Positions 21,529 to 31,110 of a stretch of DNA of 64,000 nt are shown piece after piece (within the stretch, counting starts at the first letter, position 1; each line of letters starts with the position of its first letter). Origin of the DNA: Accumulibacter sp. (GTDB lineage: Bacteria; Pseudomonadota; Gammaproteobacteria; Burkholderiales; Rhodocyclaceae). The notes beneath the pieces are model-generated. The model ran no database searches, was not told the origin of the DNA, and saw nothing but the letters and a program-made list of their open reading frames with translations. The stretch covers positions 62,001 to 126,000 of the forward strand of contig NZ_JAMTDX010000027.1 of the NCBI RefSeq assembly GCF_023806625.1. The letters run 5' to 3'. Both the position numbers and the translations under genes were made by a program.

Positions 21529-22276
21529 CGCGGAAGGCGCCGACAAGCCGGACGAAGCGTGCGGGGTCGGCGAGGAACGGCGCATGTCCGGCGCCGCTGA
21601 AGACCTCGAGCCTTGCCCGGGGGATCCTCGCCAGGACATGCCTCGCCGCTGCCAGCGGAGTCAGGCGATCGTTCTGGCCATGGATCAGCAGCGTGGGTGC
21701 GGTGACCCGGGTCAGCAGCGAGCGCAGATCGACGTCGCGCAGCCAGTCGAGTCCCCGGTGCAGACATGCGCTCGCCGGCAACGGCGCGGCGCGCAGGGCG
21801 GCGAGCAGCTGGCGCCCGACTGGCCGCGCCTGCGCGTCGTCCTCGCAGATGAGGCTGACGAATCTCTGCAGCGTCCTCGCCGGATGACCTTCGACGGTCT
21901 CAGCGAAAGCGTCCACGACTGCACGCGGTTGGGCTGCCGACCAGTCAGCGCGCTGGGTGAAGCTCGGCGTCGTCGCGACGAGGAGCAGAGCGGCGACCCG
22001 CTCGGGCGCGAGCACCGCGGCGCGCAGGGCGAGCATTCCTCCGAGCGACCAGCCACAGAGACTGGCTCGAGTGGGGATCGAGTCGAGGAGCATTTTCACC
22101 GCCGTGTCGAAGTCGACCGGAGCGCTCGCTTCCGACCCAGGGTAGCCCGGGAGATCGACGAGCTGCAACCGGCCGCCTTCCGCCAGCGGTCCGACGAGCG
22201 ACTGCCATACCGCGTTGCCCAGACCCCAGCCGTGGACCAGTACGAGCTCGGGCCGTGCTTCGCGAGGATCGCTCAT
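21518..22276 (-). CDS. bioH: Pimeloyl-[acyl-carrier protein] methyl ester esterase
   Basis: 252 aa from ATG 22276 (MSDPREARPELVLVHGWG). Alpha/beta hydrolase that removes the methyl group added by BioC. Oxyanion region HGWGLGNAVW, nucleophile in CGWSLGGMLAL, acid in LLIHGQNDRLTPL, catalytic His in GAGHAPFLADP. The open frame continues upstream into bioF but the family N-terminus fixes this start, which overlaps the bioF stop by ATGA. Confidence 0.92.
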
Positions 22277-23427
22277 GCCAGATCCCGGAGTGCGTCGACG
22301 AGCCGGGCGACGTGCTCGGCCTGGTGCGCCGCGCTCAGCGAGACCCGCAGGCGCGCAGTCCCGCGCGGCACGGTCGGCGGACGGATCGCCGGGACCCATA
22401 ACCCACGCTCGAAGAGCGCGTCGGCGATGCGAAGCGTCTCGTGGTTGTCGCCGATGATCACCGGCTGGATGGCCGTCGGTGAGGGTTGCAGCCGCCAGCG
22501 GGTGTCGCCGAGCCCTTCGCGCAGCTCGCTGACGAGCCGCTGCAGATGCTCGCGGCGCGCGTCTGCCCCGGCGATCAGATCGAGGCTCGCGGTCAGCGCG
22601 CAGGCGAGGATCGGGCTGCTGGCGGTGGTGAAGATATACGTCCGTGCGTGCTGGACGAGCCATTCGATGACCGTCGCGTCGCCGGCGACGAAGGCCCCGG
22701 CGACGCCCGCGGCCTTGCCCAGCGTGCCCATGTACACCAGGCGCCGGGTCGCCGGCAGAGCGAAGTGCGCGACGCTGCCGCGTCCTTGCGGGCCGAGCAC
22801 GCCAAAACCGTGGGCGTCATCGACGACCAGCCAGGCGTCGAAGCGCTCGGCGAGTTCGAGCAGTTCGGGCAGCGGAGCGAGATCCCCGTCCATGCTGAAA
22901 ACCGCGTCGGTGAGGATCAGCTTGCGCCGCGCGCGGCTCGCCGCGAGCAGCCCCTCGAGAGCGGCAAGGTCGGCGTGCGGGTAGCGCTGGTTCTCGGCGC
23001 GCGCGAGCAGGACCGAGTCGATCAGCGAAGCATGATTCAATCGATCGGAGAACACCGCATCGTTGCGCCCGACGAGAGACGGGACGACCCCGAGGTTGGC
23101 CATGTAACCCGTCGAGAAGAGCAGGGCGCGCGCAAACCCGGTAAAGGTGGCGAGCTTCGCTTCGAGTTCGGCGTGTGCGCCAAGGTGCCCGCTGACCAGG
23201 TGCGACGCACCACTGCCGACGCCCCAGGCGCGCGCGCCGGCGCAGGCAGCTTCGATCAGGCGCGGATCGCTGGCCAGGCCGAGATAGTCGTTGCTGCAGA
23301 AGCTGATCAGCCGACGGCCACCGCTCTGCGCTTCAGGGCCGCAGGGTCGCTCGAGCGTGCGCCGAGTCCGCCGGAGACCGGCGTGCTCGAGTGCTCCGAG
23401 CTCGCTGTCCAGCTCGTCCCAGATCAT
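22273..23427 (-). CDS. bioF: 8-amino-7-oxononanoate synthase
   Basis: 384 aa from ATG 23427 (MIWDELDSELGAL). PLP enzyme joining pimeloyl-ACP and alanine. Motifs: FCSNDYLGLASDP, GSGASHLVSGH, DDAHGFGVLGPQGRG and the PLP lysine in MGTLGKAAGVAGAFV. ATG overlaps the bioA stop as TGATG. Confidence 0.95.
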   Translation of the reverse strand: MIWDELDSELGALEHAGLRRTRRTLERPCGPEAQSGGRRLISFCSNDYLGLASDPRLIEAACAGARAWGVGSGASHLVSGHLGAHAELEAKLATFTGFARALLFSTGYMANLGVVPSLVGRNDAVFSDRLNHASLIDSVLLARAENQRYPHADLAALEGLLAASRARRKLILTDAVFSMDGDLAPLPELLELAERFDAWLVVDDAHGFGVLGPQGRGSVAHFALPATRRLVYMGTLGKAAGVAGAFVAGDATVIEWLVQHARTYIFTTASSPILACALTASLDLIAGADARREHLQRLVSELREGLGDTRWRLQPSPTAIQPVIIGDNHETLRIADALFERGLWVPAIRPPTVPRGTARLRVSLSAAHQAEHVARLVDALRDLA

Positions 23428-24758
23428 CAGGCGAGCGCTTCGTCGAGCGCGATGCCGGCCCGGTCGACGAGGAATGCGCACTCGTCTTCGCTGATCACGT
23501 ACGGGGGCATGAAATAGATGGTGTTGCCGATCGGCCGGAGCAGGACTTCGTGGGCCAGCGCGCTGCGGTAGAAGCGCCGCGAGAAGTGCGGGTCGTCGCC
23601 GAGGACGTCGAAAGCCGCGATCATCCCGCGCTGGCGCAGGTGACGGACTCGCGGATGCCGGCCCAGCGGCCTGAGGCACTCGGCGAGCCACCCGGCGAGC
23701 CGGCGGTTCGTCTCGATGACCGCATCGTTGACGAAGATGTCGAGGGTCGCGAGCGCGGCTCGGCAGGCCAGCGCATTGCCGGTGTACGAGTGCGAGTGAA
23801 GGAATCCGCGGGCCGTCGCGTCGTCGTAGAAGGCCGAATACACCGCATCGGTGGTCATGACGATCGACAGCGGCAGATAACCTCCCGAGATGCCCTTCGA
23901 CAGGCACAGGAAATCCGGAGCGATCCCGGCCTGCTGGTGGGCGAAGAAGGTTCCGGTACGGCCACAGCCGACGGCAATCTCGTCGCAGATCAGATGGACG
24001 TCGAAGCGGTCGCAGATCTGCCGGGCCAGACGCAGGTATTCGGGGTCGTACATCGCCATGCCGCTGGCGCACTGGATCAGCGGTTCGACGATCAGCGCGG
24101 CGGTCGTGCGATGGCATTGCTCGAGATGGGCTTCGAGTTCTCCGGCGGCACGGCGAGCGACATCGACTGCCGTCTCGCCGTCTCTCGCCTGTCGCGCATC
24201 GGGCGAAGCGACGATCGCTGCCGGGCGAATCAGCGGCGCGTAGGCGTCCCTGAACAGCGCGACGTCGGTGACCGCCAGAGCTCCGACGGTCTCGCCGTGA
24301 TAGCTGTTGGCCAGGCAGACGAAGTCCTGCTTGTCGGACAGGCCACGGTTCTGCCACGAGTGGAAGGACATCTTGAGCGCGATCTCGGTTGCCGACGCGC
24401 CGTCGGAGGCATAGAAGCAGTGGCCCAGGCGGTCCCCGGTGAGCGCCGCAAGACGCTCGGACAACTCGACCACCGGCCGATGCGTGAAACCGGCGAGGAT
24501 GACGTGCTCGAGCTCGTCGAGCTGCTCGCGGAGCGCCGCGTTGATGCGCGGATTGGCGTGGCCGAAGAGATTCACCCACCACGAGCTGATCCCGTCCAGA
24601 TAGCGACGGCCATCGAAATCGTATAGCCAGACACCTTTGCCGCTGGCCACCGGAACGAGCGGTAGCGATTCGGTCGCTGTGGCGTGCTGCTTCATCTGCG
24701 TGCACGGGTGCCAGACGGCGGCGAGACTGCGCCGCAGCAGGTCGTCGTTGCGGGTCAT
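23427..24758 (-). CDS. bioA: Adenosylmethionine-8-amino-7-oxononanoate aminotransferase
   Basis: 443 aa. Class III PLP aminotransferase making 7,8-diaminononanoate with SAM as amino donor. WHPCTQMKQH near the N-terminus and YLDGISSWWVNLFGH are BioA signatures; GAS in SDGASATEIALKM binds PLP phosphate; DEIAVGCGRTGTFFA holds the PLP Asp; the lysine is in LSKGISGGYLPLS. It starts 15 bases after the DUF2863 gene and leads the bioAFHCD block. Confidence 0.95.
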   Translation of the reverse strand: MTRNDDLLRRSLAAVWHPCTQMKQHATATESLPLVPVASGKGVWLYDFDGRRYLDGISSWWVNLFGHANPRINAALREQLDELEHVILAGFTHRPVVELSERLAALTGDRLGHCFYASDGASATEIALKMSFHSWQNRGLSDKQDFVCLANSYHGETVGALAVTDVALFRDAYAPLIRPAAIVASPDARQARDGETAVDVARRAAGELEAHLEQCHRTTAALIVEPLIQCASGMAMYDPEYLRLARQICDRFDVHLICDEIAVGCGRTGTFFAHQQAGIAPDFLCLSKGISGGYLPLSIVMTTDAVYSAFYDDATARGFLHSHSYTGNALACRAALATLDIFVNDAVIETNRRLAGWLAECLRPLGRHPRVRHLRQRGMIAAFDVLGDDPHFSRRFYRSALAHEVLLRPIGNTIYFMPPYVISEDECAFLVDRAGIALDEALA

Positions 24759-24773
24759 CGGCTGGATCGCTGA

Positions 24774-25949
24774 TCAGTGGAGCGTCGGCGACGAACTGCT
24801 GTTTTCCTCCGGCATCTCGGCGTGGACGGTTTCGCCTTCGACGTTCGGATAGAGCGGCGCACCGCAGTCGTCGCAGAACTCGTACGGGAAGCGCTGGTCG
24901 AGGACGACGATCTCCTTGACGCCGGCCTTGCGCAGCGCCGTCTCGATCTCGCCGCTGATCTCGCTGTTTTCGTCCTCCGCTCCGAGCAACGGCCAGACGA
25001 CCCCGTGATGAATCGCCTCGCCGTCGCGAGGGCCGAAGCCGATCCGGTATTCCTCGAGGCGCTGATCATGGAAACCGCCGACCACCGCGCGCAGCTTCTC
25101 GGGTGTCAGGCCGAGTGCGTCCTGCAGGAAAGCGACCGAGGCACTGACCGAATAGGGCCTCGACGCGCTGTCGGCCGATCGGCAGGCAGCATGATAGGCG
25201 TCGGCGAGCAGCGGCTGGTACGAGCAGCCGGTGAGCAGCGATTCGAGAGCCGGACCGCCCTGACGCACCCACTCCCTGAGCACGCTTTCGCGCGTGCAAC
25301 GGTCGGCCTCGTTCCAGCGGAACAGCGCCTTGCCGCGCGGAACCACCAGTGCTCCCAGCAGATAGCGGGTGTCGGAAAGGAAGCGGTTGGTCTCGGGCAT
25401 CGTCGACGCGTCGGTCACCAGGTCGGTGCCCGAGAGCGCGGCGCTCCCGAGCCGGCGCATCAGCTGCCAGGTCTCGACGAAGCTGTGCGGCAGCTGGTCC
25501 GGGCTGTACAGGTAGTCGGCGAGCGACAGACGCGCGCCGGCCGAGCAGACATGCGCCCCCAGATGTACCTTCAGCGTGTGCAGCGTGCTCTTCGGGATCG
25601 TCGCCGCCGGAATCGAGAAGCGCGACCAGGCGAGTACCGGCGTGGCGATCAGCAACACATCGAACTCCTGGCCATTGCTGGCCACGACCCCGGATTCGGC
25701 ATGCGCCTCGATCAGGTCGGCGAGCCCGTCGTGCGCTGCCGGATTGGCGTCGAACAGGCGGTCCAGCGAGCCCGTGAAGTCCTCTTCGGTTCCGTCCTGA
25801 AAGACCCGGTCGATCAATTCGCCGAGGCGTTCCTGCCAGAACAGGTCCTCGAGCCTGCTGCCCGAGTCGGCGAGACCGATGGCCAGACGGCTCAGCTCGG
25901 TCGCGTCAGCCGAAATGCGCTTGCGGGAAGAGAGGCGGTTGCGTTTCAT
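24774..25949 (-). CDS. DUF2863 family protein
   Basis: 391 aa from ATG 25949 (MKRNRLSSRKR). Typical of the betaproteobacterial DUF2863 family: basic N-terminus, SGSRLEDLFWQERL, VLLIATPVLAWSRFSIP, and a C-terminal Cys pair in FCDDCGAPLYPN that could bind a metal. Function unknown. It is encoded directly ahead of bioA with a 15-base gap, so it probably shares the biotin promoter; whether this reflects function or chance cannot be told here. Confidence 0.85.
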   Translation of the reverse strand: MKRNRLSSRKRISADATELSRLAIGLADSGSRLEDLFWQERLGELIDRVFQDGTEEDFTGSLDRLFDANPAAHDGLADLIEAHAESGVVASNGQEFDVLLIATPVLAWSRFSIPAATIPKSTLHTLKVHLGAHVCSAGARLSLADYLYSPDQLPHSFVETWQLMRRLGSAALSGTDLVTDASTMPETNRFLSDTRYLLGALVVPRGKALFRWNEADRCTRESVLREWVRQGGPALESLLTGCSYQPLLADAYHAACRSADSASRPYSVSASVAFLQDALGLTPEKLRAVVGGFHDQRLEEYRIGFGPRDGEAIHHGVVWPLLGAEDENSEISGEIETALRKAGVKEIVVLDQRFPYEFCDDCGAPLYPNVEGETVHAEMPEENSSSSPTLH

Positions 25950-26119
25950 GGTCACGGGTCTGCAGGATGGTCAATCTGTCATTGTACCAAGGCGGCGCCT
26001 GTGACGCTGGCACCAGATTCCCCGCTTGCCGTCGCGCTACCGCTCTTGCCGCCTCGCTGGCCGGGGTGTCCCGCCCCCGGGTCGCGATCAGCGTTTCCCG
26101 GGGTGCACGTTGCCGAGGA
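25950..26119. other. Intergenic region upstream of DUF2863-bio operon
   Basis: 170 bases with no coding potential that I trust. It should hold the promoter of the DUF2863-bioAFHCD operon. I see no clear BirA operator or terminator. Confidence 0.35.
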
Positions 26120-27774
26120 TCAGAACACGAAAAGGTCGACAGTGCACAGCTCGGCAAGCGACTTTGCGGCCGGCCCCAACGGCTGTCCAGGCCCAGTGTC
26201 ACCAGTCGGGGTGGAGGCAGCGGAATCATCGGTCTCGCGCGGTACGCCGGCCGTCGGGGGGATGCCCGGGAAGCCATGCGAACGGCCTTCGGAGAGAAGT
26301 GGCTCGACGCAGCCGCCAGCTTCGCCCTGCATGGTGGTCAGCGACATCGGGTCGCTTCCCGACGGATCGTTGCTCCAGATCAGGGCAAGCAGTCCGTCGA
26401 CCGAAACGATCTCCCGCTCACTCACCGTGGCCGACGGCGCGCTCGATGCCTCGCGGACGCTTTGGGCAGGGACCGTCGCCGCTGTGTCGTCCCGGCCGGA
26501 GATTCCGTTGCCTGCTGGCTCAGCGTACACGGTTTCGCAGGTCGCCAAGGGCAGTGGCTGACGGGCGCACTCGCCGACCGAGTCGGTGAGTTCACTGATC
26601 TCTACCCCGGCCGGCATGCGGTCGCCGATGTCCAGCACACGCGGGGCGGCCAGAGCGGTGACCTGGGTCACGACCAACTCCACGTCGTTGCCGTCGCCCG
26701 CGGCGTACGAGATCGAGAAGCGGTAGGTGTTGTCGCCGAAGGTCTCCTCGAAACTGCTGACTTCAACGAAGGCAGAGAAGGTGCCCGTCACGGCGTCGCT
26801 GCCGTCGTTGTCGATTATCAGGAAACGGTCGTCGATCGCCGGGGAAAAGTCGAGGTCGACGTCGAGTTCGCCACCGCTCTGGCCCCCTGCCGCGAGATCG
26901 ACCTGGCCATTGACGACCAACCGGTCGTGGGAGCCGGCGAGCACGATTCCGGCAAGCGTGATTTCGAGCCTGCCGGGGTTCGCCAGCCGGTAGTCGCCGT
27001 CGATCGTCGTGGTGCCGACGGCCGTGTCACCCGGCGAAAGCGTTCCCCCAGCCTCTTCGAGCGTGCCGCTGAAGCTCTCCACGTCGAGCCGACCTCCCGT
27101 GAAGCGGAAGTCGCTACCGGCATTCACGATTATGGCGTCGCCGGCCAGTAGGCCTCCGGAGAGGCTGAACGTCTGCACTTCGATCGGGCCGCCGCCACCG
27201 ATGTTCAGGGTATTGGCTCCGAAAGCGAACAGGCCGGAGGCGAGGTTGACCGTCAGTGCGGCGAAAAAGAGCCGCTGAACTGGTCTGTGAAGTACAGGGT
27301 GGGTGCCGCTGGCACCCGATCCGAGGCCGACGTTGAGGGTGGCCGGTGTGCTGGTCGAGCCGAGGTCGATCGAGCTTCCCGTGCCGAGGATTACGGGTCC
27401 ATCGGCGGTGGCCTGCCAGCCGACGTTGGCGACGCGGCCGACCGAGAGCTCGTCGGTGACGCGGGCCGTGAACAGGTCGTCGGTCAGGTCGCTTCCCCCC
27501 GGTGCGCTTGCTGGTCGCCTCGAACACGCAGCCGGGGACCAGACCGACGGGGCGAACGGGCCCGTCGGAGCGCCGCGCGGCAGGGACGACAGACGCTGCG
27601 TCGGGATGCGATTTCAGCGAGGGGGCACGCGTCCGGGTGGCGTGCGGCGCCGGCGGGCAGGACCGCCGCGGTGACGGCGGCGGCAAGGCAGGAACGTCGC
27701 CGGAGTCGGCGCTTCAGCCAAACTGGCTTTTCAGGCGACGCGCAGCTGGGCGAGCGAAGCGACTGCCCCGCCAC
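26120..27774 (-). pseudogene. Frameshifted exported protein with beta-strand-rich passenger-like repeats
   Basis: The frame ending at 26120 stays open up to about 27605 but has no ATG; its first GTG is at 27178. Its content is continuous across that point (VANVGWQATADGPVILGTGSSIDLGS, then FGANTLNIGGGG, then TLSPGDTAVGTTTIDGDYRLANPGRLEITLAGI), i.e. glycine/aspartate-rich beta-solenoid like autotransporter passengers. The likely N-terminus, a basic-plus-hydrophobic signal (KRRLRRRSCLAAAVTAAVLPAGAA), lies in another frame between 27774 and about 27600. A single frameshift near 27600 would join them, so this is a broken gene or an assembly error. No beta-barrel translocator or PEP-CTERM tail is seen; the C-terminus (LCTVDLFVF) is uninformative. 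Confidence 0.55.
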
Positions 27775-28204
27775 CCGCGATATCGGGGGTGATGATCAGT
27801 TCGAGGACGTCGACGGCTGCGAGGTCGAGGCGATGTGTCTCGGTTTCGCTGGTCGATCCCTGCGGGTTGAAGTTCCACTGCTGGCGAACGATCTCGCGGT
27901 ACGAGCGCCCGCCGTCGGACGACCAGCGGAGGAGGTACTCCTGGGTTCGCGCGACGCCCGTTTCGACGAAAACGAGGCGCACGCGCTCGAGTCTGCGTGC
28001 CGGCTCGAAACGCAGGCGGATCGTCTGCCTTCCCGAGCTGGCGGCTCTCCAGCCGGGGCCCTGGTCGTCGACCAGCGCCGATTCGATCGGCTGCGCCGGA
28101 TCCTCGGAGCTGACTTCCACTTCGGCCACGTGCTCCGGCCCGAGCCAATCAGTGGCTTCACTGACGCCCGCTGGAGGGGTCTCGCCGATCACTCGCTTGC
28201 GCAT
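27731..28204 (-). CDS. Discoidin (F5/8 type C)-like beta-sandwich protein
   Basis: 157 aa from ATG 28204 (MRKRVIGETPPAG). The sequence reads as one jelly-roll ligand-binding domain: ALVDDQGPGWRAA, QTIRLRFEPARRLERVRLVFVE, EYLLRWSSDGGRSYREIVRQQWNFNP and LDLAAVDVLELIITPD resemble the strands of discoidin/galactose-binding domains, including the QxWNF region. No signal peptide is apparent. Its end lies inside the upstream part of the broken exported gene, so the two may be related in function, but that is inference. Family assignment is from pattern only. Confidence 0.6.
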   Translation of the reverse strand: MRKRVIGETPPAGVSEATDWLGPEHVAEVEVSSEDPAQPIESALVDDQGPGWRAASSGRQTIRLRFEPARRLERVRLVFVETGVARTQEYLLRWSSDGGRSYREIVRQQWNFNPQGSTSETETHRLDLAAVDVLELIITPDIAGGGAVASLAQLRVA

Positions 28205-28262
28205 CACCTGACCTCGTAGTCCATTGCCGGCCCTCGCACGGGCCGCAGAAACGAAACCCGGT

Positions 28263-28766
28263 TCAGGCTTCGGCTTCGCCGAGCTGGATGGCGATCTGCT
28301 GCTCGGCGAGGCTCCAGTAGTGCGTGGCACAACCCTGGAAGCCATCCTTTTCGGCGATGAAATAGGCGGCCGACTCGATCATCCGGTAGCGTTCTTCAGC
28401 GCCCGGTGCGGCCGACGCTGAGTGGGCGGGAGCCTCTGAAGCGGTCAGCGCAGGTTCTTCGATGGCCTCAGCCACCGGTGCCGCGGCGGCAACGACCGGC
28501 TCCTGCGCTACGGGCGCCTCGATGGCCGGTTCGGCCGGACGGCGCCTTGCCCTGCTGACCGGGAGTGGCACCTCGCCTTCCGGGGTCGCGGCGACAGCCG
28601 TCTTTTTCGCAGCGGGCTTCTTCTCTGCGCTCGTCGGCGCTGCCTTGGTCGTCGCAGCGGTCTTGGCCGGCGCGTCGACCGCCGAGACGGCGTCGGCTGG
28701 GGCCGCGCTGGTCCTCGTCTTCCTGGCGGCCGGGGCTTTCTTGGTGGTAGTCTTCTCTTCGGTCAT
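28263..28766 (-). CDS. DUF2934 protein with histone-H1-like Ala/Lys/Pro tail
   Basis: 167 aa. Of three consecutive ATGs (28772, 28769, 28766) the last has AAAGGA at the best distance. Residues about 1-65 are a low-complexity Lys/Ala/Thr/Pro tail (KKAPAARKTRTSAA, EKKPAAKKTAVAA) like bacterial histone H1 proteins; a Glu/Ala/Pro linker follows; the last 45 residues hold a DUF2934 domain (RYRMIESAAYFIAEKDGFQG, HYWSLAEQQI). Such proteins may bind nucleic acid through the basic tail. 180 bases without genes lie upstream, where its promoter must be. Confidence 0.75.
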   Translation of the reverse strand: MTEEKTTTKKAPAARKTRTSAAPADAVSAVDAPAKTAATTKAAPTSAEKKPAAKKTAVAATPEGEVPLPVSRARRRPAEPAIEAPVAQEPVVAAAAPVAEAIEEPALTASEAPAHSASAAPGAEERYRMIESAAYFIAEKDGFQGCATHYWSLAEQQIAIQLGEAEA

Positions 28767-28945
28767 CATCATTCCTTTGCCTGGGGTGTCCGCGGGGTGT
28801 TCGCCAGCAGGCACTGCGCGCGACGCGTCCTTTTCTGCCTACGGGTGGAGCATAGGAAAATCATCTGTTCCGGTCAAGGTTAATCGACGGTTCGCCGGGC
28901 GGCCGACTCTTCGCGGTGCTCTGCTGGCAGTTCCGAACCAGGGAA

Positions 28946-30976
28946 TCATGAGGCCCGGGTCTCTTCGGGCCCAGGCGGAGGCGGCGTCGCCGGTGTGCGG
29001 CGTGGCGGCAGCAGGAAATCCCTGGGGTGCCGTTGCAGATGCCCGAGCACCGCTCGCGCCAGCGGCTTCCACTGGGAGTCGGCGACCTGGCGTGAGCGCA
29101 GCGCGACGTCGAGCGCGAGCGCGAAGCTGACGCTCAGGTTCATCACGCCGATCGCTGTGTCGCCGAGCACTGCCCAGACGAACAGCCAGGGGTCGGGGGC
29201 AAAATCGAGGCCAACACCCGCCACCCCGACGAAGGCCGACGAGAAGGCGACGTGGCGGATGTCGATTGGCAGGCCGGTGAGCAGCCCGAAGAACGTCGTG
29301 CCCCCGAGCAGGAAACCGAAGAGCAGGTTGCCGGCGAGCGCGCCGAGGTTGTCACCGACGTAGGCCGCGACTCGTCGCATTCGCGCATCCCCGAGCAGAC
29401 GTCTTGGCCAGCGGAGCTGGAGAATGCGCTCGGGTATGCGGTTGTACGCCGCGTAATTGTCGTAGTAGCCGCTGATCAGGCCGGCGATGAACAGGCAGAC
29501 CCCGGCAATCGCTGCGTAGAAGACCGCTCCGCTATGCACGAGGCTCTGTTCGTCGAGCAGATGCTGCGACTTGTCGGCGCTGGTGAAGTGCTCGCCAGTG
29601 ATCCCGTACACGGCCAGCGCGATCAGCGCCGCCACCGGTATGGCGACACAGACGTTGCCGAGAATCGCCACGATCTGGCTGCGGCAGGTCCGCGCGATCA
29701 GGTCGGCGAGCCGTTCGAGTTCGCGAAGTTTGCCGCCGCCTTCGCTGACACTCGCGGCGATCGCGTTGGCGGTCATTGCCGGCTGCTTGGTGGCCACGGT
29801 TCCGCCAAGGATGTGGATCAGGCAGAAGCCGATTCCGTAGTTCAGGCAGAAGGCGATCGCTCCGGTCAGCGGCGGCATGTTGGCCTTGGCGAGCAGGATC
29901 TTGAAGCAGGCCATGAAGGCGATCACCAGACCGCCGACCATCGCCGAGCGGGCCATCGCCCAGTATTCTTCGCGAGTTTCCGTGATGTAGTGCTCGCCGT
30001 GGCGGCTGGCGTTGTCGGTCACGCGCAGCGCGATCAGCTCGGTATTCTGCCGCCAGTGGCGCCAGAGGTTGTCGCGCAGGCATTCGTCGCGGACGAGCTG
30101 GGTGAACAGGCTGACGATCGGCGGATACACCGATCCGCCCTGTGCGTCGTTCTGCAGTGCGGCAAGAATGTCGAGCAGCTGTTCGCTGCGCCTGAGCAGT
30201 TGGCGCAGGCGCAGCAGCTCGTAGGTCAGGCGGATGCTCGTCCCGTTGCGCGCGGCGTTGCGACGTACGCGTTCGATGACCGCCGCGCACTGCGCAAGGA
30301 GCACACGCAGTTGGCGGTCGTCGCTCTCGGGCGGCGCCGGCTGGCCCCAGTTCTTCAGGTAGGCGTCGACGTAGGCGAGGATTTCCCGGTTTTGCGCGAC
30401 GAACGGCGACTCGTAGGTCTCCAGCGCCGGCTCGAGGCGCAGCAGCTCGGGCTCCATGCCGCAGGCGGCGATCCAGTAGGAGAGCATGCGCAGCGCGCGC
30501 AGCAGGTCGGCCAGTGCCTGCGGCGGCGTTTCGCTCGGCGGCGTTTCGGCGAAGCGCAGGGCGTCGATGAACTGAATCCAGACGTCCTCGCCGACACCGA
30601 GAACCCAGTGACGGTCGCTGGATCGGTTGAAGGCCTTGCGCAGGACGCTGCGCAGCAATCCGGGATCGAGGACTTCGGGAAGCAGCGCATGACCGATACG
30701 CCGCAGACTCTCCGAGACGAATCCGGTACTCGGCAGGATACCGGTCGAGGTATAGAGATCGGCGTGCCGGTAGTTCTGCGCGAGGCTGCCGAACGCGGCG
30801 CGCACGGCCGCGCGCAGTGCCGGCTGGTTGCCCAGGATGTAGCAGACTGCCTGCAGGTTTCGTCGCGCCGACGCGAAGTCGCCGGCTTTGGCCGGCCGGA
30901 TTTCTGCGACCAGCCGGATCAGCAGGTCTTCCGGGTCGGCCTTCGGATCGGCGAAACGGCGGAGGAGTTCTTCCAT
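28946..30976 (-). CDS. Gcr-family (COG4389) integral membrane protein, annotated elsewhere as site-specific recombinase
   Basis: 676 aa from ATG 30976 (MEELLRRFADP). The N-terminal half is soluble and helical; the C-terminal half has at least six hydrophobic helices (GGLVIAFMACFKILLA, AIAFCLNYGIGFCLIHILGG, IVAILGNVCVAIPVAALIAL and others). This matches the COG4389 family that includes gonococcal Gcr. The recombinase name has little support: no integrase or resolvase catalytic motif is seen, and the fold looks like a membrane protein. Function unknown. An in-frame ATG at 31075 is a less likely start. Confidence 0.8.
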   Translation of the reverse strand: MEELLRRFADPKADPEDLLIRLVAEIRPAKAGDFASARRNLQAVCYILGNQPALRAAVRAAFGSLAQNYRHADLYTSTGILPSTGFVSESLRRIGHALLPEVLDPGLLRSVLRKAFNRSSDRHWVLGVGEDVWIQFIDALRFAETPPSETPPQALADLLRALRMLSYWIAACGMEPELLRLEPALETYESPFVAQNREILAYVDAYLKNWGQPAPPESDDRQLRVLLAQCAAVIERVRRNAARNGTSIRLTYELLRLRQLLRRSEQLLDILAALQNDAQGGSVYPPIVSLFTQLVRDECLRDNLWRHWRQNTELIALRVTDNASRHGEHYITETREEYWAMARSAMVGGLVIAFMACFKILLAKANMPPLTGAIAFCLNYGIGFCLIHILGGTVATKQPAMTANAIAASVSEGGGKLRELERLADLIARTCRSQIVAILGNVCVAIPVAALIALAVYGITGEHFTSADKSQHLLDEQSLVHSGAVFYAAIAGVCLFIAGLISGYYDNYAAYNRIPERILQLRWPRRLLGDARMRRVAAYVGDNLGALAGNLLFGFLLGGTTFFGLLTGLPIDIRHVAFSSAFVGVAGVGLDFAPDPWLFVWAVLGDTAIGVMNLSVSFALALDVALRSRQVADSQWKPLARAVLGHLQRHPRDFLLPPRRTPATPPPPGPEETRAS

Positions 30977-31110
30977 GGTCTCTCGAGTCACTGGCGTACC
31001 CGCCGGATGCGGCGGGAGCGCTGGCTGCACGCCGGGCGCGCGGCGTCGATTACAATCGGGCATGTTAGCAAACAATCCCAGGCGAGCCGTTCTCGCCGCC
31101 TCGCCGACCG

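Noticed and set aside
24777-26561. 594-codon open frame on the plus strand
   Set aside because: Antisense to DUF2863 and to the broken exported gene; composition typical of a shadow frame.
28946-30976. Taking the name site-specific recombinase literally and calling a mobile element
   Set aside because: No integrase or resolvase catalytic residues, several membrane helices, and core-genome surroundings.
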